The notes: generated by a model from the sequence alone, not told the origin. A stretch of 64,000 bases of DNA from Euglena gracilis (GCA_039621445.1 CP154957.1:25640444-25704443), one strand, 5' to 3'; numbered from the stretch's first letter, positions 12,089 through 30,844 are shown. Made by a program: numbers and translations.

Positions 12089-12089
<1 letters not shown>
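8580..12089. repeat. 892-bp tandem array, 3.9 copies
   Basis: Units start at CCGCACACAGCGG at 8580, 9472, 10364 and 11256, exactly 892 bases apart. The last copy stops at 12089 and runs into another CT tract. Copies 2-4 appear identical; copy 1 differs at only a few bases (for example CGGTATAAG instead of CGGTAAAAG). The unit is GC-rich. Frames of up to 327 codons cross it, but 892 is not a multiple of three, so the array as a whole is not a coding repeat. The unit end carries hairpins CCACCC-GTTGTG-GGGTGG and CGCGG-TTTC-CCGCG, and its start carries CCGC-ACACA-GCGG. The same first hairpin is found at PLE unit junctions. I do not recognise the unit as rDNA, snRNA or tRNA. Confidence 0.95.
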
Positions 12090-12119
<30 letters not shown>

Positions 12120-12648
12120 TCTCTCTCTTTCTTTCTCTCTCTCTCTTTCTCTCTTCTCTTCTCTATCTCTCTCTATCTCTCCCTCTCCCTCTCTCTCTCT
12201 CTCCCTCTCTTCTCCTGAATCGGTGCTGGGGGAACCTTTGGGGGGAACTCCTTACCGACCCGAGAGTGTGCTCGGGAAGTGTGTCAGTCGGGTGGGTGCG
12301 TGTGTTGTCAGTCTGTGTTGCGGTTTCGCCCCAGGCTGGCAGGTGGGGCATCGTCGGGGAGACGACCTGCCAACCCTCGTCCCGACCCGCTCTTGTCTGT
12401 GTGGTGCAGACCGTCGAGCTCTGCTTCACCCTCCCGGGGTGGGGAGTGGGGGGGGCTCTGGCCCAAGGCAGCGCGGGATGGTCTCACTCCTACGGGGCAC
12501 GCTCGGGACAGCACCCTTTGTGGAGGGCGAGACAAGGCCCTTTGGTGTCTTGCCGATACGGACGGCTCTTCGCTCCTCGCTCTGGGTCGCCCCTCCTCCT
12601 CTCTCAGCTCTCTCTTCTCCCTCTCTCTTCTCTCTCTCTCTCTCTCTC
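12090..12648. other. CT-rich tracts flanking a unique GC-rich spacer
   Basis: CT-rich sequence (12090-12213 and about 12590-12648) encloses about 380 bases of non-repeated GC-rich DNA. The spacer does not resemble the PLE units or the 892-bp unit. The minus-strand PLE ORF1 frame reads through it and stops at 12308. It may be the 3' end of the first PLE or captured target DNA. Confidence 0.5.
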
Positions 12649-14866
12649 TTTTACCACGTGGGTTTCCCTTGCCTTTCCCTTTCCCCCTCCCCCCTCCCTT
12701 GGCCTCCTGTCCCCCGGTGGCTGCCCGTCTGTCTGGCGCACTGGGCTGCCCCTTCCCTTTCCCCCTCCCCCCTCCCTTGGCCTCCGGTCCTCCGGTGGCT
12801 GCCCGTCTGTCTGGCGCGCTGGGCTGCCCCTTCCCCCTCCCCCCTCCCTTGCCTGCTGGTGGGTGTGTGGCGGTCCCCGTGCGTGCGTGCGTGCTGGGGG
12901 GGCGGCGCTCCCCCCATGGGCTCCGCACGCGTTTCACGCCACCCCCGGACCCCGCGCCAGGGCCCGGGGGCCCGGGGATGCCACCGCCGGCGAGCCCCCC
13001 ACCCCCCAGGGCCCCGTCGGCGTGGTACACCTCGTTCTGGTACCCGCATGACGGGCACGGCTGGCAGGTTCCGTGCCCGGCACGCGGGTTTCGGGGATCT
13101 CCGTGGCCGTGTCGATCTTGGGCTCCGTCGCCTCGTCCTCGGCCTCGTCCTCCCCGTCCTCCTTGTTGCTCTGGTGGCGGCTGCCTGCTCGTATGGCGGC
13201 TTGGGGGTTCCAACCCAATGGATCTCTTCCGCCCCCGGCGTTGTTGCTGTGGCTGCAGGGGGGCCCAGGGGTTGTCGTCCCTTAGGTCCGGTCGTTGCTG
13301 CTGCTGCTGCGGGGGCGGATTCTGCCGCCATTGGTCGAGCTCTTGCTGCATTTCTTGCAGCGCTCGTTGGAGCCCTTGGAGGCGCTTTTGGAGGCGTTTT
13401 CGGCCGGTGCTTTGTGCTGTTTGCCAGCCCTCTCCTTGGGGTTGGCCCTGCCGGCTTCCTTGTGGGGTGACGTTTCCTTTGCCACCCTTGCCTCCTTTCC
13501 TGGGCTGTGTCTGTCCTTTTCCTGTTTGTTGTCCTCCTCGCTGGGCCCCCCCTTTTGGGTTGGGCTGTTGGTACCCTCTTTGGGGTGGTCCGGGGTTCTT
13601 TGCTTCCCCGATCCGTGCCCCTTTCTTCCAGTCGTGCTGGTCTTGGCTTCTGCTTCTGGGGCACGGTTCTTCTGCTCCTTCGTCCCGCTTGACGGCGTGT
13701 CGGGCCACGCCCTGCCAGTGATTGGCAGGTACCCCTGGAGATCCGCCCCAGGTCGGTTGCGGGTTCTTAGGCTGGCGCCCCGCCTGCCACCCGGGGCAGA
13801 GGTCCTCTGCGCCGGGCAGGCCGTCATTGCCTGGCATGCCTGTGTTTTTTTGCGTCATGGTTCTGGTGGGTTCTGTTTTGTGGGGGTCCCGATTGACGGC
13901 GTGCCGGGACACGCCCTGCCGGTGATCGGCAGGTACCCCTGGAGAGCCGCCCCAGGCCGGTTGCGGGTGATTCTTTGGGCTCCCCGCTTGCCCCTCGGGG
14001 GGGTCCGCTGCCGACCCTTCCTCTTCTGGGCCTGGCTGCTTCGCCTCCCCGATGCGCTGGCCTTCCTGCCAGTCGTGGCTGGTGGGTTCTCCACCTTCTT
14101 CTTCCGCTCCGGTGTGGGACCTCCGCCTCTGTTCTCGCGTGCTGCTCGCTTGGTCTTCTGCTTGGGTTGGGCCTTCGTTCTCCCTCGCCTTCCATCGGCG
14201 GATCTCGTCCCTCCGCTTGTCGGCGACGGCTGCCCACACTTGGCCTTGGAGGCTTTTGTCCCACCCCTGCCACATCTCGGGTCGGGCGCTTGCTTTGCGC
14301 GTGGACTTGAAGCGCTCGTACTGCTCCCGCCACTCTGCCGGCCATTCGGCCAAGCGCGTGTACAGCCTCTTCTTGCGTTGGCTTTGCTGGGTTGCCTGCG
14401 AGGCGTCGTCCCCTTCGGTGGGCTGTGGTGTGGCCGCCTCCTCCACCACCACCGACACTGGGCGCTTGTTGCCCAGGAGTCGGTCTGTGGCCATGGGGTC
14501 GCTTCTTGCCGGTGCCTCCTCGGTGGCTGTGGTGCTTTGTGCTTCCTGCGTGGGGGTGGCGCTCGGTGGCGGTGTGGCGCTTGTGGGGGGTGTTGGTAGG
14601 GCCGGCGTGCTGCTTGCCGCTGCTGCTGCTGCTGCGGGCACGGGGCTGGTGCTGCCGGGTGGTGCTGCTGGCGTGGCGGTGGTGCTGGCCCCTTCCGTTG
14701 CGGGTGGTGGTAGGTTGCTGCTTGGCGGTGGTGCTGCTCCTGCCGGGGTGGTGCCTGCTGCGGGCGATGTGGGTGTGGCGGCGGTGGTGCGTCTTCGATC
14801 GCCAGCGTGGCGCGGTGGGTGAGGTGGCGGCTCTCTTGCTGCTGTTGTTGCTGCTGCCAGATCCAT
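12308..14866 (-). CDS. PLE ORF1-like region, terminal copy (852 aa)
   Basis: This frame continues the downstream half of unit A. It begins with Ala/Pro/Thr-rich sequence, then a globular, charged part (TRLAEWPAEWREQYERFK, MWQGWDKSLQGQVWAAV), two copies of a repeat with WGGSPGVPADH/WGGSPGVPANH and RIGEAKQPGP/RIGEAKNPGP, and a helical Gln-rich part (LQKRLQGLQRALQEMQQELD). A short zinc motif, CQPCPSCGYQNEVYHADG (C-x2-C-x2-C), and a Gly/Lys-rich tail with KGKGKG repeats follow. It then reads into CT-derived RE repeats and the spacer, and stops at 12308. The basic tail and zinc motif suggest nucleic-acid binding, as in an ORF1 or Gag-like protein; that role is inferred. In an intact unit this part would lie directly upstream of the GIY-YIG/RT ORF, which is absent here. 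Confidence 0.6.
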   Translation of the reverse strand: MDLAAATTAAREPPPHPPRHAGDRRRTTAATPTSPAAGTTPAGAAPPPSSNLPPPATEGASTTATPAAPPGSTSPVPAAAAAAASSTPALPTPPTSATPPPSATPTQEAQSTTATEEAPARSDPMATDRLLGNKRPVSVVVEEAATPQPTEGDDASQATQQSQRKKRLYTRLAEWPAEWREQYERFKSTRKASARPEMWQGWDKSLQGQVWAAVADKRRDEIRRWKARENEGPTQAEDQASSTREQRRRSHTGAEEEGGEPTSHDWQEGQRIGEAKQPGPEEEGSAADPPEGQAGSPKNHPQPAWGGSPGVPADHRQGVSRHAVNRDPHKTEPTRTMTQKNTGMPGNDGLPGAEDLCPGWQAGRQPKNPQPTWGGSPGVPANHWQGVARHAVKRDEGAEEPCPRSRSQDQHDWKKGARIGEAKNPGPPQRGYQQPNPKGGAQRGGQQTGKGQTQPRKGGKGGKGNVTPQGSRQGQPQGEGWQTAQSTGRKRLQKRLQGLQRALQEMQQELDQWRQNPPPQQQQQRPDLRDDNPWAPLQPQQQRRGRKRSIGLEPPSRHTSRQPPPEQQGGRGGRGRGRGDGAQDRHGHGDPRNPRAGHGTCQPCPSCGYQNEVYHADGALGGGGLAGGGIPGPPGPGAGSGGGVKRVRSPWGERRPPSTHARTGTATHPPAGKGGGRGKGQPSAPDRRAATGGPEAKGGGRGKGKGQPSAPDRRAATGGQEAKGGGRGKGKGKGNPRGKRERERERREREKRELREEEGRPRARSEEPSVSARHQRALSRPPQRVLSRACPVGVRPSRAALGQSPPHSPPREGEAELDGLHHTDKSGSGRGLAGRLPDDAPPASLGRNRNTD

Positions 14867-17800
14867 CGCACCATTTCGATGAGCAGTGCCCGTTGGGGTC
14901 CACTGCTCCTTCCGCCGGGTAAGGCTGTGGTCGCCCCATCTCCCGCTGCCACCGGGCCCTTGTCGGCCCGGTGCTGCTGCTGACCGCTTGGATCAGTCGT
15001 TGGACTGGCATGGGCAGCTGTGCGCTCGCCCCCCGGAGCAGCGCGGTCACTGCCCCGGTGTCCAGCCCCGGCAGCAGGAGCGGGCGTTCCACTGGCACCA
15101 GGCGCTCCACGTGCACCGGCACCGGGTACGGTGTGGGCACTGCGCGCTCCACGACCACCGGCACGGGTACGTGGTACGGCACTGGGATCTGTACCGGCAC
15201 CACGCGCTCGACGTACACCGGCACGGGACAGGGGGTGGGCACCGGCACCGGCACCGGGTACGGTTGGGGCACCTGGACCCCTTGCAGCGGCTGCTGCACT
15301 GTGGTTGTTGGCGGCTGCTGGCTGGTTGGCGTCGCCGCTGATGTCTGTGTGGTGGGTGTAGGGGAAGCGCCGGCCACCTCCCGCTCCTGTGTGCTCGCTG
15401 TGCACCGTGTTTCGGCGACAGGAACGTGAGGTGGCTGTGCTCGTGGGGAGAGTGCGCCCCCCACTGCACGCTCCTGTGCGAGAGGGGCGTGCAGTGGCAG
15501 CGACTCGGAAGGCGGACAGCCCCATCGCACAGCCTTCTCGGCCCAAGTCGACGAAGAGCTGGCAGCCCCCCGCGTGGGGTACACCGGTGAAGACCACGGC
15601 CTTCTCGGCGGTATGTTGCCTTTCTGCCCTGCCCCCCTCTGTCCTGGTCGTCCGGTCCTGGTTGGCCCCACCCCTCCCCTGCCGCTCGGTGGGAGGGGGT
15701 ACGGTATCAGCGGCGGTGCCATCGGGCGGTAGCTGCTGGCTGGTTGCGAGGAGCCGCCCTGCGGCTCCCCGTCTCCTTGGCTTGCGTGTGGCGGGGACCC
15801 CGGTGGCGTGGTGAGATCGATGAGGTCGTCGATGGGCTCCCGTTGTGCTGCTTGGGGCTGGGGGGTCCCCTCACATGCTGCCTGGTGCCCTGCTGCGTCC
15901 CGCGGTGGTGGGTGCTGTGGTGTTCCCCTGCCACTGTCCCGCGGCAGTGGTACGCGGGCTTCCCACGTTGGCCACTTGGGGGCCGGCCTGCGCTGTCCCC
16001 CCTCCTCCACTTCCGTCACCTTTCGCCACGCGTCGTGGAACCACGCCCGCAGTTCCCGCGTGGTGACGGATGCCGCGTCCCAGTACCGCCACAGGAACCG
16101 GGTCCACGTGGAGTGCACCATTCTCCGTGGGTATCCCCTGCGATGCGCGTGGGTGAAGATGCCGGCCACCGCGTCTTGGAACAGATCCATGCGGCTGCAT
16201 GTCCGTTGGGCTGCCACCAACCGGCCCATGATGACGCCTGCCAGCTGGGCTGGGTTGGCCACTGTTGTGCCCTCGGGGTATCGGTCCACCCGGATGGGGT
16301 AGTCCACTGCACGGTCGTGCAGGACCGAGTGGGCTTGTCCGCGGTCGTCCACGAACAGCCGCACCCCCAGGTAGATGAGGCTGTGGGGCTCCTCGGCGGT
16401 GGACTTGTACTGCATCCCGTAGTCCTCCTCGGTGGGCAGCCCTTTCCCGGGGATGAGGGCATCTGGTCCCATGACGATGATGTCGTCGATGTACCGCCGC
16501 ATGAGGACGTTGGTCGGTGCCGTTCGGTCCACCCACCTGCTCTCCACGGCGTAGGCGTACAGGTTGGCCAGCTGCGGGGAGCACTCCAGCCCCATGGGTA
16601 CTCCCTTTTGCTGCTTCCGCACCACCCCGCCGTTCACCGCGTAGAGGTTGGCCAGCATCTTGCGCAGGGTGTCCTCCACCCTCGGCAGCGTGAACCACGG
16701 CATTCCGGGGGCGTCCTTCACCTTGGCCGCCTCGTGCCAGCCCCCTGCCCCCAGGCGTAGGTCCACGTCTCGTGGGTGTTGGCCCGTGTCCCGTGCTTTG
16801 CCGGTGGTTTCCTCCTCCCAGGCTTCCTTCACCGCTGCCATCACCCCGTGCACCAGGTGCTCGTGCTCCAGCGCCTCGTACATGGTGGTGAAGTCATACG
16901 TTGCCCACGGCACGGCGCCCAGGGCTCGGCTTTGCGCCAGCACCCGGAACTCCTGCACGAACTCATCGATGTCCTCGATGATCCAGTAGCGGGACTTGTT
17001 GCCTTTGCCCACTGCTTCCCGGTCCTTTCGCCGCAGGGTAGCCATCACCACTTGGAGCACTTTGACCATGAGGCCGCCCACTTCGGAGAGGGCGTTCTTT
17101 GGCTTTCCTTCTTCTTCCTCATGGTCGCCTTCGTCCTGGTTCCGGGCCGTCCCGGCAATCCAGCGGAAGGCTTGCTTCTTGGCCTTCCATGCTCCATAGA
17201 GGTATGGCAGCCGTGGGTGGTGGAGGAGCTGCAGCTCGTCGTTCAGGGCCTTGATCTGCTCCAGCAGGTCCGCCGGCGGGCGGGCGTCTGGGACGAATGC
17301 CCCGGTCGCTTCCAGCCGCTCGTGCAGCTTCGCCGCGAACAGCCGCCCGCAGGCGAAGAACAGGGCGTGCGGTGCCCTGTCCTCCGGCCCGAACACCAGC
17401 GCTCTCTTGGCTGCGCTGAGCTGCTCCTGCAGGTTGGGGTACCCGTCTGGCTCGTGGGGGTGCTCCCTCGCCGCCTGCGTGATGCGGGCCTCTGCGCGTG
17501 CCCGCACCGCTTCCGCCCACTTCAGCAGGCCCGTGCGGTAGCCCTCGTCGTCTTGGTGGGCCTTGGTCTTGTACTCCACGTACTGGCGGAGGCCGTCGTC
17601 GAGGCGCGCCAGCACTGACGAGATGGGCAGCCGCAGGCGGTACTTCTTCCCCTTGCTGAGGATCTCCCTCAGGTACGGGGACGCCAGCTCGTCGGGGTCT
17701 GTGGAGAGGACGTGCCCCTCCACCAGCGTGGCGTTCGGTCGCACCTGCGTCCGGCAGGGGCAGTGCTCCTCCCCGTCGGCGTCCATCGGCTGTGGGTGCA

Positions 17801-18885
17801 TGGCCCAGTCCTTGTAGTTGAACAGTGCGCTGGCGATCTGCGGGGCGAACTTGTGCACCACCATGATGGCTGCCCCCACCTCCGGCTCTGGGTGGAGCTT
17901 GTACACCTCGGGGTCGCGGATGATGTCCGGCAGGGCCATCTTCTCGGCGATGGGGTGCCCGTACAGGAAGCGGACGAAATCCCGGGCCTTCTTCTCCGCC
18001 TTGCGCTTTCGGAGTGCCTCCCGGGCTTCTGCTGCGATCGCAGCCGTTGTCGCCGTCTGCTCTGTTGGGCGCAGTCCCTTCTCCAGCCCCTCCAGGATCT
18101 CCACCAGGTCCTCGCGCGCCAGCACGTGCAGCCACCGCCTTGTTGCCCTCGGGTCTGCCTGCCACTGCCGGATGGCGCTCTTTGCCGCCTCCAGGTCCCG
18201 TGCTGGTTCCCGTGGCGCGGTTGCTCCACTGGGGGGCAGGTGGCCCGCGCTTGCGGGCTTGCCCGGGTACGCTGAGTTCCATCCCTTTGGCCACATGGAC
18301 CTCAGCTTGTCCACCCAGTACTTCTCCCTCGGGGTGGCCACCGCCCGGAAGAGCGCCCGCTCTTTCTTCCGCCACCCTGCTTGTCGGTCTGCCTCTGGAC
18401 ATCGCCACAGCTCCTTGGGGATGATCTCCAGTGGCAGGGCCAGCCAGGTCATCGGGTCCGGGTCGTCTGCCAGCGCCAGGTGCAGGAAGTCCCGCGCCGA
18501 CTTTCGTGCGTACCAGTGCTCTCGTGCCCGCTGGCGGATGGTGTTGACCGTCTGGCCCACGTACCACTTCCCTGTTGGGAAATGGTACGCCCCGTAGATC
18601 ATCCCGTGCCAGGTGGTCACTGCCTCCGGGGAGAAGTAATTGGCCCGGTCTCCGTTGGCTTGTGCCTCAGCGTGCCGGAGCTCCAGCAGTCGCCGAATCG
18701 GGCTCTTGCGCCAGGAACGCCGTTGCACGGCGTTCACGTGCCAGTCCTCCCATGACCTCCACGTCCACGCCTGCCTTCCCGTGCTCCTCTCCACCTGCCT
18801 CGCGTGCTTCCCGTGGACTGGGTATGGGAGCGGCCTGTCGTCGCGGGCTGGCGTGTGCCGCGCGACGCTCACCGTCACTCTCCCT

Positions 18886-18919
18886 CCACCCGTTGTGGGG
18901 TGGCCGCGGTTGCCCGCGT
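18886..18919. repeat. Hairpin-rich junction module next to the CT tract (PLE unit A/B junction)
   Basis: CCACCCGTTGTGGGGTGG is a 6-bp stem with a 6-base loop, followed by CCGCGGTT.CCCGCGT and then a CT run. The same module occurs at 25167-25200 (junction of unit B and the partial unit) and in every full 892-bp unit (9426-9459, 10318-10351, 11210-11243). In the PLE it encodes the GNRGHPTTGGG peptide near the start of the GIY-YIG ORF. Confidence 0.8.
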
Positions 18920-19213
18920 CGCTCTCTCTTTTACCACGTGGGTTTCCCTTGCCTTTCCCTTTCCCCCTCCCCCCTCCCTTGGCCTCCTGTCCCCCGGTGG
19001 CTGCCCGTCTGTCTGGCGCACTGGGCTGCCCCTTCCCTTTCCCCCTCCCCCCTCCCTTGGCCTCCGGTCCTCCGGTGGCTGCCCGTCTGTCTGGCGCGCT
19101 GGGCTGCCCCTTCCCCCTCCCCCCTCCCTTGCCTGCTGGTGGGTGTGTGGCGGTCCCCGTGCGTGCGTGCGTGCTGGGGGGGCGGCGCTCCCCCCATGGG
19201 CTCCGCACGCGTT

Positions 19214-26537
<7,324 letters not shown>

Positions 26538-26678
26538 TTCTTGCAGCGCTCGTTGGAGCCCTTGGAGGCGCTTTTGGAGGCGTTTTCGGCCGGTGCTCTG
26601 TGCTGTTTGCCAGCCCTCTCCTTGGGGTTGGCCCTGCCGGCTTCCTTGTGGGGTGACATTTCCTTTGCCACCCTTGCC

Positions 26679-28283
26679 TCATTTCCTGGGCTGTGTCTGC
26701 CCTTGCTGGCCCCCCCCTTTTGGGTTGGGCTGTTGGTACCCTCTTTGGGGTGGTCCGGGGTTCTTTGCTTCCCCGATCCGTGCCCCTTTCTTCCAGTCGT
26801 GCTGGTCTTGGCTTCTGCTTCTGGGGCACGGTTCTTCTGCTCCTTCGTCCCGCTTGACGGCGTGTCGGGCCACGCCCTGCCAGTGATTGGCAGGTACCCC
26901 TGGAGATCCGCCCCAGGTCGGTTGCGGGTTCTTAGGCTGGCGCCCCGCCTGCCACCCGGGGCAGAGGTCCTCTGCGCCGGGCAGGCCGTCATTGCCTGGC
27001 ATGCCTGTGATTTTTTGCATCATGGTTCTGGTGGGTTTTTGTTTGGGGTCCCGATTGACGGCGTGCCGGGACACGCCCTGCCGGTGATCGGCAGGTACCC
27101 CTGGAGAGCCGCCCCAGGCCGGTTGCGGGTGATTCTTTGGGCTCCCCGCTTGCCCGTCGGGGGGGTCCGCTGCCGACCCATCCTCTTCTGGGCCTGGCTG
27201 CTTTGCCTCCCCGATGCGCTGGCCTTCCTGCCAGTCGTGGCTGGTGGGTTCTCCACCTTCTTCTTCCGCTCCGGTGTGGGACCTCCGCCTCTGTTCTCGT
27301 GTGCTGCTCGCTTGGTCTTCTGCTTGGGTTGGGCCTTCGTTCTCCATCGCCTTCCATCGGCGGATCTCGTCCCTCCGCTTGTCGGCGACGGCTGCCCACA
27401 CTTGGTCTTGGAGGCTTTGGTCCCACCCCTGCCACATCTCGTGGCGGTCGCTTGCTTTGTGCGTGGCCTTGAACCGCTCGTACTGCTCCCGCCACTCCGC
27501 CGCCCACTCGGCCAAGCGCGTGTACAGCCTCTTCTTGCGCTGGCTTGGTTGGGTTGCCTGCGAGGCGTCGTCCCCTTCGGTGGGCTGTGGTGTGGCCGCC
27601 TCCTCCACCACCACCGACACTGGGCGCTTGTTGCCCAGGAGTCGGTCTGTGGCCATGGGGTCGCTTCTTGCCGGTGCCTCCTCGGTGGCTGTGGTGCTTT
27701 GTGCTTCCTGCGTGGGGGTGGCGCTCAGTGGCGGTGTGGCGCTTGTGGTTGGTGTTGGTGAGGCCGGCGTGCTGCTTGCTGCTGCTGCTGCGGGCACGGG
27801 GCTGGTGCTGCCTGGTGGTGCTGCTGGCGTGGCGGTGGTGCTGGCCCCTTCCGTTGTGGGTGGTGGTGGTGGGTTGCTGCTTGGCGGTGGTGCTTCTCCT
27901 GCCGGGTTGGTGCCTGCTGCGGGCGGTGTGGGTGTGGCGGCGGTGGGTGCGTCTTCGATCGCCAGCGTGGCGCGATGGGTGAGGTGGCGGCTCTCTTGCT
28001 GCTGCTGTTGCTGCTGCCAGATCCATCGCACCATTTCGATGAGCAGTGCCCGTTGGTGGTCTACTGCTCCTTCCGCCGGGTAGGGCTGTGGTCGCCCCAT
28101 CTCCCGCTGCCACCGGGCCCTCGTCGGCCCGGTGGTGCTGCTGACCGCTTGGATCAGGCGTTGGATTGGCATGGGCAGCTGTGCGCTCGCCCCCCGGAGC
28201 AGCGCGGTCACTGCCACGGTGTCCAGCCACGGCAGCGGGAGTGGGCGTTCCACTGGCACCAGGCGCTCCACGTGCACCGGCAC
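26679..28283 (-). pseudogene. PLE ORF1-like region, third (truncated) copy (534 aa)
   Basis: This copy keeps the frame that looks most coherent after the Pro-rich VPVHVERLVPVERP repeat: AVTALLRGASAQLPMPIQRL and GPTRARWQREMGRPQPYP, then poly-Gln, the Ala/Pro/Thr-rich part, TRLAEWAAEWREQYERFK, and both WGGSPGVPA(D/N)H and RIGEAK(Q/N)PGP repeats. It ends at 26679 after a local deletion shifts the frame. The unit itself is cut on its 5' side at 28310 by CT/CA repeats, so RT and GIY-YIG are missing. It is somewhat more diverged from A and B than they are from each other. Confidence 0.6.
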
Positions 28284-28307
28284 CGGGTACGGTGTGGGGA
28301 CTGTGCG

Positions 28308-28309
<2 letters not shown>

Positions 28310-28348
<39 letters not shown>

Positions 28349-28392
28349 CCACACACACACCCACACACACACGCACACACACACACACACAC

Positions 28393-28441
<49 letters not shown>

Positions 28442-28442
28442 A

Positions 28443-28476
<34 letters not shown>

Positions 28477-28500
28477 GGAGACACACACACACACACACGC
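28310..28500. repeat. CT then CA microsatellite truncating the third PLE copy
   Basis: A short CT run followed by about 170 bases of interrupted CA repeats. It marks the 5' truncation point of the last PLE copy. Confidence 0.95.
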
Positions 28501-28939
28501 AACCCCGCCGGTAAGCAAGGCAAGGTACAAGGGCTACATGCGAGCCCACGATGCCCGCTCACTCCTCCAGAGGGGACGGGTTTGTTTACTACAGCCGACA
28601 GACACAATTGGTGGATCAGGCCGGACATTTTGGTTGGCCCTTTCTGGGCAAGAAATGAAAGAATTATGTACATTTAGAAATGGACGCAGCGGACATATGT
28701 AGTTGACCATCTTACCCATAAAATTTGGGCTTCGATGAACAAATTTGAAGGGACACCGGTCCGAAGCAATCTGAACCAAGGAAATTAAAATTTCACAGCA
28801 GATCCTAAGGTTCAAAAAAGAATTTGTGGGAATGACTTCAAGAGTCCAAATATTGACCGTACAAGATGATTACGCATCTTGCTCTCAAAAGGTTGGGCAA
28901 AGCTGTCTCTCAAAAATGTACAAGTGTAGGAGGCGAAGG
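28501..28939. other. No gene recognised
   Basis: Mixed-composition DNA between the CA repeat and DIRS copy D1. Short frames only, with no motif seen. Confidence 0.5.
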
Positions 28940-28940
28940 A

Positions 28941-29385
28941 ATCATCCTCGGAATCCCATGACGTGAAGGGGGAGGAAGGGACCAGGAGGCGAAGCAGAAG
29001 AGGATGGTGAGGTCCTTCTGTCCTTGACGGCTGTTCTGTTCTGGTGTGTTTGTGTGTGCGTAGCGGGTGCTTCTTAACGCGCCTTTGTTGCCGAAGTTGG
29101 CGATGAAGAGGCCTCCTCCGACACATTGGCGAAGCTGAAACGTCGTGGCTTCACCCACCCTTCTGCATATGGATGTTTGGTTAGGGGGCCCCCTTTCAGG
29201 CTGGGGTGTCGCTCTCTTTCTGGTGTTTTATTGGGTGGGTCGTCTGGGTTGTTTGGCTCGGGGTTCCATTTCTGGTTGGGACGTTTGTCTTCTTCTCTCG
29301 GTGAGGGGGGTTGGGCTCACCGTCTTCTTGTGCTTCACCATATTGGTCCCTTCCTCCCACTTCATGTGTGGGGATTCCGAGCACA
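28941..29385. repeat. Inverted repeats at the 3' end of DIRS copy D1
   Basis: GGAATCCCATGACGTGAAGG followed by GGAGGAAGGGACC (from about 28951) is the approximate reverse complement of GGTCCCTTCCTCCCACTTCA and the following bases (about 29343-29385). The arms are about 55 bases long and start about 390 bases apart. D2 has the same structure. Internal complementary and inverted repeats are a hallmark of DIRS elements. Confidence 0.6.
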
Positions 29386-29413
29386 TTCGGGCTCCGCACT
29401 GCGAGATGGTGAG

Positions 29414-30473
29414 TTACTGTTCACCTCCCCCATCTGGGCCATTTTTTCTTGTTTTTTTCATCCAACTGCCAGCCTCAAATAATGGACCTGAAAAGCTCCA
29501 AAATTTTTCCGTGATCCACTTGCTGGACTTGCTCAATTTGCAAACCAGCGTTCTTCCAGCATAACACCTCAGCCCCTCTGGTGTTGAGGGGTTTCCATTG
29601 GGTGGTGTCCACACCCCCCCCACTCCTTGCAACATTTCGTTGTTGACGGAGTTTACTCTGTTTGATGTCAAAGGTGTTTTACCATCCAAAGAGCGTAACA
29701 AATTATTTTTGTCCAACTATGTGGGCTGTCCTCCCTACATACTCTTTCAATAAATGCCAGGGGCTTATGAGGGGGATTTGTTGCCGATTCAAAATCACCT
29801 CCCACCTTGGGTGCTTGCCGCCCTTTCCTTTGCAACAAAATGAAAAATTTTCTCCAACAAAACGTTTTTGATTTATCGCTGGTTTCTTGCTAGATCAACC
29901 CCCTTGTGGAGGGCCAACAGCCTGTAACAAATGATGAGTCTGTATCTGAGCTCTTTAGCAGACATTTCTGAGAGGGGTTATTAATCTCTGATGATGTTCT
30001 CTAAAAAATAAGTGGGGTCCCAAAAACCGGAATACGTGCAGACATTGACATTCCATTTTATTTTTCAATGGAGCCAACAGAGGGGAAAACCCAATGTATC
30101 AAACCCCAGGAGTAACAAAGCTGCTGCATATGCATTTCTAGCAGAGTTGAGCATGTAAAATCAAGATCCAGGATGGCTTCAGCCATCCTGTTGACTGTGC
30201 AGTTCTGCAGGGGCCTCCATTTGTGCAACAATTGGCCCACCAGAGGCCTGAAGGCTGAGTCGTATATTTTGACGTTGCCCAGATTCTTTATGTAACTGTC
30301 GATACTGGACATCGAAACTTCTCGGGATCGTAATATTTGCCTGACACAATCAAGCAGTTCAAATTCCACCTGGGGAGGGGGCATCTCCTCCCCTGAGCAG
30401 TTGGTGAACAGACCCCACTGGGGGAGGGGTTACCAGCAAAATTTTGTTGCCTGGCTGCCTGCCTGATTGACAT
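29414..30473 (-). pseudogene. Tyrosine recombinase remnant of DIRS copy D1
   Basis: The N-terminal part (30384-30058; FELLDCVRQILRSREVSMSS and NLGNVKIYDSAFRPLVGQLL) aligns with D2. The catalytic part around 29590-29470 keeps TRGAEVLCWKNAGLQIEQVQ, corresponding to the HSTRGA...GLQVEEVQ block of D2, but the catalytic His is changed and the GQW...HY block is broken. Several frame changes are needed to read it. It is inactive. Confidence 0.6.
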
Positions 30474-30500
30474 TAATTGGCGCCACCATGATGTCGAAGC

Positions 30501-30844
30501 TCAGTGGGGTACGATCAACAGACAAGTTATGTGTGGGTTTAACATCAGTCTCTGAACCCACTGGGAAATGATGCTCCAGGGAGTGTTGGCATAAACTGGG
30601 TGGAGGCCCATTAAATCTGTCTTCAAGGCTTCCACCAGCAAAGCCCCTTGGTGCGGGTCTCGATAAATGAAATTGGAATTATTTTTGTTGCTGAGGGTGC
30701 AAAACGTGTCCACCTCTGGGGTTTTGTCCTTTCTGAAAAATTGAAGAATTTGGTGAAGAAAGGTGAAGATTTAGAGTATAGCACCCTAGGTCTTTTTGCT
30801 CCCTGGTCAGGGAGTCTGCCAGTTGCTCCTGGGTGGGAAGCCAA
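30501..30844 (-). pseudogene. Dam-type methyltransferase-like domain of DIRS copy D1, broken
   Basis: MDTFCTLSNKNNSNFIYRD opens the domain (D.F...N motif) and is followed by YANTPWSIISQWVQRL and TCLLIVPH. This aligns with D2 and with the intact 41-kb ORF. The catalytic NPP(F/W) motif is altered to NTPW here. The upstream linker from RNase H (LADTLTREQKD in D2) is frameshifted. Confidence 0.6.

Noticed and set aside
8580-12089. CRISPR array
   Set aside because: The units are 892 bases long with no short repeat/spacer alternation, no cas genes are present, and the context is eukaryotic.
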